Source: Dehalococcoidia bacterium (GTDB taxonomy: Bacteria; Chloroflexota; Dehalococcoidia; Lucifugimonadales; SHYF01). Taken from it: 14,911 nucleotides of DNA. The notes beneath the pieces are model-generated. The model saw only the letters and a list, made by a program, of their open reading frames with translations. It ran no database searches and was not told the DNA's origin. The DNA lies in assembly GCA_009692985.1 (NCBI GenBank), contig SHYF01000023.1, positions 1 through 14,911 on the forward strand, given 5' to 3'. The position numbers and the translations under genes are program-made. This document shows, in pieces, positions 7,071 to 14,911 of this stretch (positions are counted from its first letter, which is position 1; the number at the start of each line of letters is the position of its first letter).

Positions 7071-8545
7071 GGGCCTAGAACCCTCAACCGTTCCACAATT
7101 GGGTTGATCCCGGCACTGAAGACGTCGGTGAGGATTGCGGGATAGATGCCAACAACCACGATGGCAATGACCATCACCACCAAGGGCAGCTTTTCCACCA
7201 GGGTAGCGTCTCCTATGTGCTCATACCTAGCAAGCGCCGGGCCAAAGAACACCCGCTGGACCATCCACAGGATGTACCCTGCCGTCAGCACAATGCCGAA
7301 CACAGAAATCGCGGTGGGCCAGCCCCATACAAAGAAGGCGCCCAGGAACACCAGCGCCTCGGAGACGAAGCCGCTGAGGCTAGGCAGTCCCAGGGAGGCC
7401 AGTCCGGCCAGAACAAAGACACTCGCAACAAATGGCATACGAGTCGCCAGTCCGCCCAGGTCAGGTATGTAGCGGGTGTGGGCCTTTTCATACACCAGCC
7501 CCACCACAAGGAACAGCAGCCCTGTGATGGTGCCGTGGGTGAACATCTGCATGGCGGCGCCGTTGAGTCCGACGGGGCTTATATTGGCGGCAACGGCGCC
7601 CACCGAGCCGATGCCCAGCAGCACAAGGCCCATGTGGCTGATGCTGCTGAATGCCACCAGGCGCTTCAGGTCGCTCTGACGGAGAGTCACTATGGCACCG
7701 TAGATTATGCTTATCACCCCTAGCGCCACTATCAGCCAGGCATACTCCCTAGAAACCCCAGGAAAAATGGCCACACAAACGCGGATAAGCCCGTAACCGC
7801 CCATCTTGATTAGCACGCCAGCCAGCATGACGCTACCGGCTGTGGGGGCATCAGTATGGGCATCCGGCAGCCAGGAGTGCAGGGGCCAAGTGGGCAGCTT
7901 GATGGCGAAAGCCAGGAAGAAGAAGAAGAACACCATCTGGACAGGTATTACAACGTTTGTCAGGTCTTTCGTGGCCAGGACGGTCATGTCGAATGTGCCG
8001 GCGGAGAAGTAGAGCACCAGGATGCCCACAAGCATGAAGGCGGAGCCGGCAAGGGTGAAAACGAGGAACTTCATGGCCGAGTACTCTTTGCGGCCCGAAC
8101 CCCAGATAGAGATCAAGAAGTACATTGGCACCAGTTCCAGCTCCCAGAAGATGAAGAAGAGGACGAAGTCCAGCCCGGTGAACACGCCCATGACAGCCGT
8201 TTGCAGAACCAACAGCCAGGCGAAATACTCCCGCACCCGTACCTCAATGCGCCAGGATGCCAACGCGGCGCACATACCAACCAGGCCCGTCAGGAGCACC
8301 AGCGGTGCGTTCAGCCCGTCCAGTCCCAGGAAGTACTGGACGTTCAAGGACGAAATCCAGTTGAACCGCTCTACCAGTTGCAGCCCGCCCTTCTGAGGGT
8401 CGTAGGCGGTGAAAGCAACGGCAGCCAATGCCAAGTCCGCCACCGTGACGCCGATGGCGAAACCCCTAATAGCCCTGGGACGGCGCAGCAGCAGCGCAAT
8501 GACCAATGCCCCGGCCAGGGGAAGGAACACAGTGGCTGTTAGCAA
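7067..8545 (-). CDS. nuoM: NADH-quinone oxidoreductase subunit M (proton-pumping antiporter-like)
   Basis: This 492-residue polytopic membrane subunit of complex I is related to Mrp antiporters and pumps protons. Glu135 in FFIFWELELVPMYFLISIWG, Lys216 in FAIKLPTWPLHSWLPDAH and Lys247 in GVLIKMGGYGL are the expected residues of the proton path. The start appears to be TTG at 8545, the first usable codon after the nuoL stop in the same frame, with AGGTGA just upstream. The next in-frame alternative (GTG, residue 6) would remove part of the first membrane helix. It overlaps nuoN by four bases. The length is close to that of other NuoM proteins. Confidence 0.97.
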   Translation of the reverse strand: MLTATVFLPLAGALVIALLLRRPRAIRGFAIGVTVADLALAAVAFTAYDPQKGGLQLVERFNWISSLNVQYFLGLDGLNAPLVLLTGLVGMCAALASWRIEVRVREYFAWLLVLQTAVMGVFTGLDFVLFFIFWELELVPMYFLISIWGSGRKEYSAMKFLVFTLAGSAFMLVGILVLYFSAGTFDMTVLATKDLTNVVIPVQMVFFFFFLAFAIKLPTWPLHSWLPDAHTDAPTAGSVMLAGVLIKMGGYGLIRVCVAIFPGVSREYAWLIVALGVISIIYGAIVTLRQSDLKRLVAFSSISHMGLVLLGIGSVGAVAANISPVGLNGAAMQMFTHGTITGLLFLVVGLVYEKAHTRYIPDLGGLATRMPFVASVFVLAGLASLGLPSLSGFVSEALVFLGAFFVWGWPTAISVFGIVLTAGYILWMVQRVFFGPALARYEHIGDATLVEKLPLVVMVIAIVVVGIYPAILTDVFSAGINPIVERLRVLGP

Positions 8546-8548
8546 ATA

Positions 8549-10507
<1,959 letters not shown>

Positions 10508-10520
10508 CTCGAAACCCTTA

Positions 10521-10586
10521 CCCCCTGTATCCCCCTCTCCCTGATAGGGAGAGGGGAAACATAAAGGAGTTTGGGGGACACCCCAG
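10521..10586. repeat. Composite hairpin repeat, partial copy C (orf64/nuoL gap)
   Basis: This short relative has the ATCCCCCT block, a perfect 11-base-pair hairpin CCCCTCTCCCT-GAT-AGGGAGAGGGG (10532-10556), and a GGGGGACACCCC block at 10574-10585, in the same order and orientation as copies A, B and D. The third module (the GGGGCTTTGCCCC hairpin) is absent. The hairpin has no T-run after it on the minus strand, so it does not look like an intrinsic terminator for the genes. The remainder of the 114-base gap 10508-10621 shows nothing I can name. Confidence 0.7.
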
Positions 10587-10621
10587 GAGATGACTCTTGA
10601 AATGACTTGATCATGTATAGA

Positions 10622-10816
10622 CTACAGCTTCCGAAGAATTTCGTCGGCCACGTGCTCGCGGCCACGGGGCACCATTATGCGGAATGGGACCTGCTCTCCC
10701 CAATCCTGGATGTCGCCTTCCGGCAACAGCCTGGCGGGCAGTCCCTCACCTTCCAGGAGCTGCTTCCACATCTCGGCTATGATCAGGTTTGGAGCCTTTT
10801 TGTATTCTACCCACAT
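10622..10816 (-). CDS. Small DUF2007-like protein inside the complex I cluster
   Basis: This 64-residue soluble protein starts six bases after the nuoK stop and has no known role in complex I. Its layout, VEYKKAPNLIIAEMWKQLLE then EGEGLPARLL, a variable loop, FRIMVPRG and a final short helix ADEILRKL, resembles the DUF2007 'putative signal-transducing' fold (a beta-alpha-beta-beta-alpha unit). That match is from memory of the family pattern and is moderate. There is no signal peptide, membrane segment or cysteine. Coding is supported by the compact spacing after nuoK, the clean stop and a plausible protein composition. The ribosome site is weak. It may be an assembly or regulatory factor, or merely a passenger; I cannot say which. 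Confidence 0.7.
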   Translation of the reverse strand: MWVEYKKAPNLIIAEMWKQLLEGEGLPARLLPEGDIQDWGEQVPFRIMVPRGREHVADEILRKL

Positions 10817-10822
10817 AGCTTG

Positions 10823-11176
10823 CTAACGCCTTAGTAGGTTCACTTCCGTCACGTCGACGGTCCCTCTGGCCCGGTAGACCGCAATGACGATGGCCAGCCC
10901 CAGGGCAACCTCCGCCGCCGCCACGGTGATGATGAATATAGCAAACACCTGCCCTGTGAGCACCATCTGCACCACGGCATCCCCCGTGGCGGCGGGGTTG
11001 GCCCTCAAGGCCGCCGGGGCCACGTAACGGGACACGGCAATGGCTGCTATGATCACGCCGTTGAACATGATCTCTATGGCCATGAGCACGCTCACAGCGT
11101 TGCGCCTGGTCAGCACGCCATACAGCCCTATGCTAAACAAAACGGCGGAAAGCACCAAGAGCCGCTCCGGCATCAT
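10823..11176 (-). CDS. nuoK: NADH-quinone oxidoreductase subunit K
   Basis: This 117-residue membrane subunit of complex I (three helices) links the quinone-side proton path to the antiporter-like subunits. Glu35 in MAIEIMFNGVII and Glu89 in VAAAEVALGLAIV correspond to the two conserved membrane glutamates of NuoK. It is about 17 residues longer than the usual 100, and the extra residues (around 50-68, rich in Ala, Pro and Asn) fall in the loop before the third helix. The ATG at 11176 overlaps the nuoJ stop by four bases (ATGA), with GGGAG about eight bases upstream. orf64 follows after six bases. Confidence 0.96.
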   Translation of the reverse strand: MMPERLLVLSAVLFSIGLYGVLTRRNAVSVLMAIEIMFNGVIIAAIAVSRYVAPAALRANPAATGDAVVQMVLTGQVFAIFIITVAAAEVALGLAIVIAVYRARGTVDVTEVNLLRR

Positions 11177-11694
11177 GGATGCCGCTCCCTGACCAGAACT
11201 ATGGCTCCAAGGATGGCCGCTAGGAGGAGGACAGAGGCCACCTCAAATGGTAGCACCCATTCCCTGAGCAGCAGGCCGGCCAGCCACTGAGGCGTTGTGG
11301 TGAACACCTCTTCCGCTCGTGCAAGGCTGTCTTTAGAGAGGACATCTTCAAGCAGCGGCCACTCTTTCTGCAATGCCACGAACACCAGAAACACGCCTAT
11401 CAGCCCAGAGGCCAAAAGCGCCGGCACACGTAGCCGGTTAGGCCGGTTACCCTTCTCCACGTCACGGGTCAGAAGCACGGCGAATATTATGAGAACAGAT
11501 ATAGCGCCGGCGTAAATCAGCACCTGCACCACCGCCAGGAATTCAGCGTTGAGCAGGATCAGCAGCCCGGCCACGGTAAAAAAAGTCACCACCAGCATGA
11601 GGGCCGCACGGAACAGGTCATGCAATCTGATTACGGCCAAGGCACTAGCCACGCTAACAGCGGCCAGCAGCCAGAAAAACATCTCTTGAACCAT
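11173..11694 (-). CDS. nuoJ: NADH-quinone oxidoreductase subunit J
   Basis: This 173-residue membrane subunit of complex I has about five predicted helices. The conserved block AEFLAVVQVLIYAGAISVLI (about residues 50-69), in the third helix of the family, is present. The ATG at 11694 is preferred over the GTG at 11697 because AGGAG (11700-11704) lies five bases before the ATG but only two before the GTG. The gene overlaps nuoK by four bases. Upstream it is separated from nuoI by 186 bases containing repeat copy D and a small GC hairpin. Confidence 0.95.
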   Translation of the reverse strand: MVQEMFFWLLAAVSVASALAVIRLHDLFRAALMLVVTFFTVAGLLILLNAEFLAVVQVLIYAGAISVLIIFAVLLTRDVEKGNRPNRLRVPALLASGLIGVFLVFVALQKEWPLLEDVLSKDSLARAEEVFTTTPQWLAGLLLREWVLPFEVASVLLLAAILGAIVLVRERHP

Positions 11695-11699
11695 CACTT

Positions 11700-11704
11700 C
11701 TCCT
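11700..11704 (-). promoter_or_regulatory. Ribosome binding site deciding the nuoJ start
   Basis: AGGAG on the minus strand is placed five bases before ATG 11694, favouring that codon over the adjacent GTG at 11697. Confidence 0.6.
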
Positions 11705-11718
11705 GACAGGATAATGAA

Positions 11719-11734
11719 TCCCGACTGGTCGGGA
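11719..11734. repeat. Small perfect inverted repeat just upstream of nuoJ
   Basis: TCCCGAC-TG-GTCGGGA forms seven perfect pairs with a two-base centre, so one or two inner pairs would open in RNA. It lies between repeat copy D and the nuoJ ribosome site, where it could affect translation initiation or be the border of the repeat. No T-run follows on the minus strand. Confidence 0.55.
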
Positions 11735-11739
11735 CGACA

Positions 11740-11882
11740 ATCCCCCTGCCCCCCTTTCCTTCGGCCTACTCAGGACAGGCTCTGGCCAGGAAGGGGGGAC
11801 AATATTATATATGGGGGACACCCCCAAGTCCCCCGTCAGAGGGGCTTTGCCCCTCTGGACTCCTCTTTTTCAGCGACCTGCT
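11740..11882. repeat. Composite hairpin repeat, copy D, most complete (nuoI/nuoJ gap)
   Basis: On the plus strand it begins ATCCCCCTGCCC. A long imperfect hairpin follows (arms 11749-11766 and 11784-11798, CCCCCC/GGGGGG, TTCCT/AGGAA and GGCC/GGCC with small bulges). An AT-rich linker (11800-11813) precedes GGGGGACACCCCC at 11814-11826, and then comes a perfect hairpin CAGAGGGGC-TTT-GCCCCTCTG at 11837-11857. It ends with GACTCCTC, a T-run and CAGCGACCTG. The last bases touch the nuoI stop codon (TAG at 11881-11883). It is nearly the same as copy A. Confidence 0.85.
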
Positions 11883-12465
11883 AATGCCCTGCCGGCGATG
11901 AAGGGGCGTCCGCACCATCAGCCCCAGGTTCCCCTGGACGCTGTGGAAGATGGTGCGGCCATGACTCGCGGCCCGCCTCTTTCCAGGGCACGGGGGCGTC
12001 GCTTTGCGGGTCGTAGCCTCTGCCCTCAAGCTGGGGCCGGAACCAGGTGCTGGGGTGCTTCTCCGCTGCCCGCAGCCGGTCCGCATGGATAACCAGGTCA
12101 GCTCGCTTATACTTGGACTCCTCGAAACCGCTGCCCATGAAAAGAGCGTCGTATGGACACGCCTCCACGCACAGACCGCAGAACATGCACCTGCCGATGT
12201 CTATGTCAAAAACGTCAATGGCGTAGGCATCGCCCTCCGGCAGCTTGCCTCCGCTGGGGTGCGTGACTATCTTAATGATGCCCAGCGGGCAATACTTGGC
12301 GCAGCTGGCACATGCGGTGCACCGGTCCTCGTACCAAACGAACTCCTCGCCGCGAAAGCGAGGGTGCTGCGGGTTCCGCTCCTCCGGGTATTGGATGGTG
12401 ACTGGCTTCTTGATGAAGTTCTTCATCGTGACAAGAAAGCCGTTCAGTATGCCTAGTCCGTACAT
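11881..12465 (-). CDS. nuoI: NADH-quinone oxidoreductase subunit I (two [4Fe-4S] ferredoxin-like)
   Basis: This 194-residue peripheral-arm subunit of complex I carries the N6a and N6b [4Fe-4S] clusters towards the quinone site. The cluster motifs are Cys49/52/55/59 (CTACASCAKYCP) and Cys93/96/99/103 (CMFCGLCVEACP). The N-terminal MYGLGILNGFLVTMKNF is the usual membrane-contacting helix and supports the ATG at 12465; GGAGG at 12475-12479 lies nine bases upstream within the end of nuoH. Only one base separates it from the nuoH stop. The last 35 or so residues are rich in Pro, Gly, Ala and Asp, look unlike the conserved core, and end directly against repeat copy D. Confidence 0.96.
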   Translation of the reverse strand: MYGLGILNGFLVTMKNFIKKPVTIQYPEERNPQHPRFRGEEFVWYEDRCTACASCAKYCPLGIIKIVTHPSGGKLPEGDAYAIDVFDIDIGRCMFCGLCVEACPYDALFMGSGFEESKYKRADLVIHADRLRAAEKHPSTWFRPQLEGRGYDPQSDAPVPWKEAGRESWPHHLPQRPGEPGADGADAPSSPAGH

Positions 12466-12466
12466 G

Positions 12467-13702
12467 CTACCTTGCCTCCGAGGCCATTGGAATCTCGATT
12501 GTTATATCCCTTGGCTTGCCTCCGAGACGGACAAAGCGGGAGAAGGCGGCAATTCCCAGCACAGCCACAGCCATGTTTATGCCGGCCATCAGCCACAGGT
12601 TTGCCAGCTTGGTGGTGTCCAGGGCCAATACCTCTATGGCGGTGATGAAAATGTTTATCAGGCTCAGGGGAAGTAGGAACTTCCAAGCAAATGCCATGAC
12701 CTGATCTAGGCGGAGCCTTGGCAGAGTGGCCCGCACCCAGATGAATAGGAAGGCGAAGAGGAATACTTTGATGAGGAACCAAAGGTGGGACGGCAGCACC
12801 GGCCCTTCCCACCCTTTCAGGAACAGGGTGGCCATTATGCCAGAGGTGGTGAGCACAGCGCCAAACTCCGCCAGTTGGAACACGCCGAACTTCATGCCAC
12901 TGTACTCTGTGTGATATCCGGACACAATTTCCGACTCCGCCTCCACAAGGTCGAAAGGAGAGCGGTTCATCTCTGCCGAGCTTCCGGCCATGAAGACAAA
13001 GAAGCCCAGCGGCTGCAACAGAATATATGGTATGCGCTGCGCCTCCACAATGCTCACCAGGGACAAAGAGCCTGCCAGCAAAAGGACTCCCACTATGGAT
13101 AGCACCACGGGTATCTCATAGCTTATGAGCTGGGCTACGGCCCTCATGCCTCCAAACATGGCGTACCGGTTGCCAGAGGAGAACCCCGCCATGAACATTG
13201 CCAGGGTGCTGATAGAGGTTACTGCAACAACATACAGAATGCCGATGTTTACGTCTGCAACAAAGGAGTGCCTTCCAAAGGGCAGAACTGCCAGGACAAG
13301 AATGACAGGCACCACCATCACCACGGGCGCTAGATTGAACACCCACCGGTCTGCACCTGCCGGGACCAGGTCCTCCTTGGCGAGCAGCTTTATTGCATCG
13401 GCAATGGGCTGAAGGAGACCGAAAGGCCCGGCGCGGTTGGGCCCAAGGCGGGACTGGAAACGCCCCAGGAGACGCCTCTCCACGTAGGTGTAGATGGTGG
13501 CAAGAACCATGAAGGCGTTGACCACCAGCATCACTATAGCCAGGGCTGCAATTGTATAAGCCAGCCACTCCCACCCAAGGGGCAGCCAACCGTCCTTGAA
13601 CGCAGGGCCGTCGGGTGGGCACTGGAGCGCGTTACCTTTGTTGGCGGCCAGCCAGCAATAGATGCCGCGAAACAGAGCGTTCCCTTCCAGGGGCGATGGC
13701 AT
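12467..13702 (-). CDS. nuoH: NADH-quinone oxidoreductase subunit H
   Basis: This 411-residue membrane subunit of complex I forms the quinone chamber with NuoB and NuoD. Conserved loops are visible: ERRLLGRFQSRLGPNRAGP and GLLQPIADAIKLLAKED early on, then SAEMNRSPFDLVEAESEIV and GYHTEYSGMKFGVF. It is longer than the roughly 325-365 residues of well-studied NuoH. About 45 residues lie before the first membrane helix, with cysteines at 16 and 28, and the C-terminal part is also extended. The ATG at 13702 overlaps the nuoD stop by one base (TAATG), and GGAGAGG lies about ten bases upstream, so the start is well supported. Confidence 0.96.
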   Translation of the reverse strand: MPSPLEGNALFRGIYCWLAANKGNALQCPPDGPAFKDGWLPLGWEWLAYTIAALAIVMLVVNAFMVLATIYTYVERRLLGRFQSRLGPNRAGPFGLLQPIADAIKLLAKEDLVPAGADRWVFNLAPVVMVVPVILVLAVLPFGRHSFVADVNIGILYVVAVTSISTLAMFMAGFSSGNRYAMFGGMRAVAQLISYEIPVVLSIVGVLLLAGSLSLVSIVEAQRIPYILLQPLGFFVFMAGSSAEMNRSPFDLVEAESEIVSGYHTEYSGMKFGVFQLAEFGAVLTTSGIMATLFLKGWEGPVLPSHLWFLIKVFLFAFLFIWVRATLPRLRLDQVMAFAWKFLLPLSLINIFITAIEVLALDTTKLANLWLMAGINMAVAVLGIAAFSRFVRLGGKPRDITIEIPMASEAR

Positions 13703-14805
13703 TACCTGTCAACCTCTCCCATGTTGATGTCTATGCTGCCAAAGGTGACAATCATGTCCGCCAGCTTCCAGCCTATCAGCAGGTCTCGCAGCACTGTCAG
13801 ATTAATGAAGGATGGCGAGCGAATCTTGAAACGGTACGGCGCAATTCCACCATCGCTCACCAGGTAGAACCCAAGCTCGCCCTTCGGCCCTTCGATGCGT
13901 CCATAGGCGTCTCCGGGAGGCGGGCGGAGCAGCGCGGGCACATCCGCCTTCACAGGCCCGGGATGGATCTGCTGGACGCACTGATCAATGATGCGAATGC
14001 TCTGGCGCATCTCCATGATTCTAACCTTGTACCGGTCGTAGTTGTCCCCCTGCTCCCCTACAGGAACGTCGAACTGCACCCTATCGTATATTTCATACGG
14101 GTCCACCTTGCGCAGATCCCAGGGAAAGCCGGTGGAGCGAAGGACAGGGCCGGTCACGGAGCAGTTCAGCGCCTTCTCAGTGGTGAGAATGCCTACGCCC
14201 TTGGTACGGGTCAGCAGAATCTCGTTACTGGTTAGGAGCTGCTCATACTCGTCCAGGTAGTGTGGCATGTCCGTGGTGAACGTATTCAGCGCAGGCCAGA
14301 ACTCCTCAGGGGCGTCCTGGAACACGCCTCCCACCCGCATGTATGACACGGTAATGCGCGCGCCGCACAGCATCTCGAACAGGTCCATGACACTCTCCCG
14401 TTCGCGGAAGCAGTACATCAAGGGAGTGGCGAAGGCCCCAAGGTCATTCAGGAAGAACCCTGTGGCAACCAGGTGGCTTACGAGACGCTGGAGCTCCGCC
14501 GCTATGACTCTGAGGTACATCGCACGCTCAGGGGCCACTATTCCCGCCAACTTCTCGCAGGCAATGACATAGGCCTGGTTGTTTGTCATGGCGGACACGT
14601 AGTCTAGGCGGTCGGTCAGGGTTATCACCTGGGTATACGTCCGCTCCTCCCCCAGCTTCTCTGAACCACGATGCAGGTAGCCGAACACCGGCTCCACATC
14701 CAGGACAACCTCGCCGTCAAAAGTCACACGCAGACGAAACACGCCATGCGTGCTTGGGTGTTGCGGCCCCAGATTGACAGTGACAGGCTCGGTGCGTATG
14801 GGCAT
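13702..14805 (-). CDS. nuoD: NADH-quinone oxidoreductase subunit D (49 kDa)
   Basis: This 367-residue peripheral subunit of complex I forms the quinone-binding site next to NuoB and is descended from the [NiFe]-hydrogenase large subunit. GPQHPSTHGVFR starts at residue 13; His20 and Tyr69 (TDRLDYVSAM) correspond to the quinone-headgroup ligands of the family. The [NiFe]-binding cysteine pairs of hydrogenases are absent, as expected. It is separate from NuoC, unlike the fused NuoCD of E. coli. The ATG at 14805 comes ten bases after the nuoC stop and has no clear ribosome site, so coupling to nuoC is likely. nuoH follows directly, without nuoE, nuoF or nuoG. Confidence 0.97.
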   Translation of the reverse strand: MPIRTEPVTVNLGPQHPSTHGVFRLRVTFDGEVVLDVEPVFGYLHRGSEKLGEERTYTQVITLTDRLDYVSAMTNNQAYVIACEKLAGIVAPERAMYLRVIAAELQRLVSHLVATGFFLNDLGAFATPLMYCFRERESVMDLFEMLCGARITVSYMRVGGVFQDAPEEFWPALNTFTTDMPHYLDEYEQLLTSNEILLTRTKGVGILTTEKALNCSVTGPVLRSTGFPWDLRKVDPYEIYDRVQFDVPVGEQGDNYDRYKVRIMEMRQSIRIIDQCVQQIHPGPVKADVPALLRPPPGDAYGRIEGPKGELGFYLVSDGGIAPYRFKIRSPSFINLTVLRDLLIGWKLADMIVTFGSIDINMGEVDR

Positions 14806-14815
14806 GGCTTGCTTA

Positions 14816-14911
14816 TTAGAGCGGCGGCTCCAGGTAGTCTCGCCTCAAAGGATGGCCCTGGAATCCCTCCCAAAGCATGATGCGTTTCAGATTGGGGTGT
14901 CCTGAGAAGGC
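14816..14911 (-). CDS. nuoC: NADH-quinone oxidoreductase subunit C, C-terminal end (partial)
   Basis: Only the last 31 codons and the stop (TAA at 14816-14818) are in the window; the gene continues beyond base 14911. The visible residues include [20 protein letters not shown] and then DYLEPPL, the typical end of NuoC (30 kDa subunit), where GHPLRRDY is strongly conserved. NuoC binds NuoD in the peripheral arm. Its place just before nuoD fits the usual nuoA-B-C-D order. Confidence 0.9.
   Translation of the reverse strand, partial: AFSGHPNLKRIMLWEGFQGHPLRRDYLEPPL

Noticed and set aside
10532..10556. CCCCTCTCCCT hairpin as a terminator after orf64
   Set aside because: There is no T-run downstream on the minus strand, and nuoL, a partner of the same complex, starts about 25 bases later.
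11837..11857. Perfect GC hairpin as an intrinsic terminator
   Set aside because: The T-run follows on the plus strand, where no gene ends. On the minus strand, which carries the genes, the hairpin is preceded by A's and followed by G-rich sequence.

Overview
All recognisable genes in this 14.9 kb window lie on the minus strand, and nearly every base belongs to one respiratory gene run. Reading in the direction of transcription (from base 14911 down to base 1), it holds the C-terminal end of nuoC, then nuoD, nuoH, nuoI, nuoJ, nuoK, a 64-residue orphan protein, nuoL, nuoM and nuoN (respiratory complex I), NAD kinase, a Nudix hydrolase of the ADP-ribose pyrophosphatase type, and sdhA-sdhB-sdhE (a succinate:quinone oxidoreductase with an HdrB-like third subunit).

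The base composition is GC-rich. No nuoE, nuoF or nuoG lies between nuoD and nuoH. The dehydrogenase has the hallmarks of a non-classical 'type E' SQR: a fourth cysteine in the third iron-sulfur motif of SdhB and a CCG-domain SdhE. The gaps carry GC-rich hairpin repeats that resemble repeats I associate with uncultured Chloroflexota. Together this suggests a Dehalococcoidia-like or related Chloroflexota bacterium. That is an inference and cannot be proven from the window.

The genes fall into tightly coupled blocks with stop/start overlaps or gaps of a few bases: nuoC-D-H-I; nuoJ-K-orf64; nuoL-M-N; nadK alone; and Nudix-sdhA-sdhB-sdhE. Each boundary between blocks (11698-11880, 10508-10621, 5264-5594, 4165-4366) contains one copy, whole or partial, of the same composite hairpin repeat, always in the same orientation. 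There are no RNA genes, transposases, CRISPR arrays or convincing intrinsic terminators. The window may be one long transcript with internal promoters.

Functionally, complex I feeds electrons into the quinone pool and pumps protons, and the SQR connects succinate/fumarate to the same pool. NAD kinase makes NADP from NAD, and the Nudix enzyme probably clears ADP-ribose derived from NAD turnover. The run therefore groups quinone-linked respiration with pyridine-nucleotide upkeep. The least explained items are the composite repeats, the small DUF2007-like protein inside the complex I genes, and the modified metal-binding motifs of the SQR.
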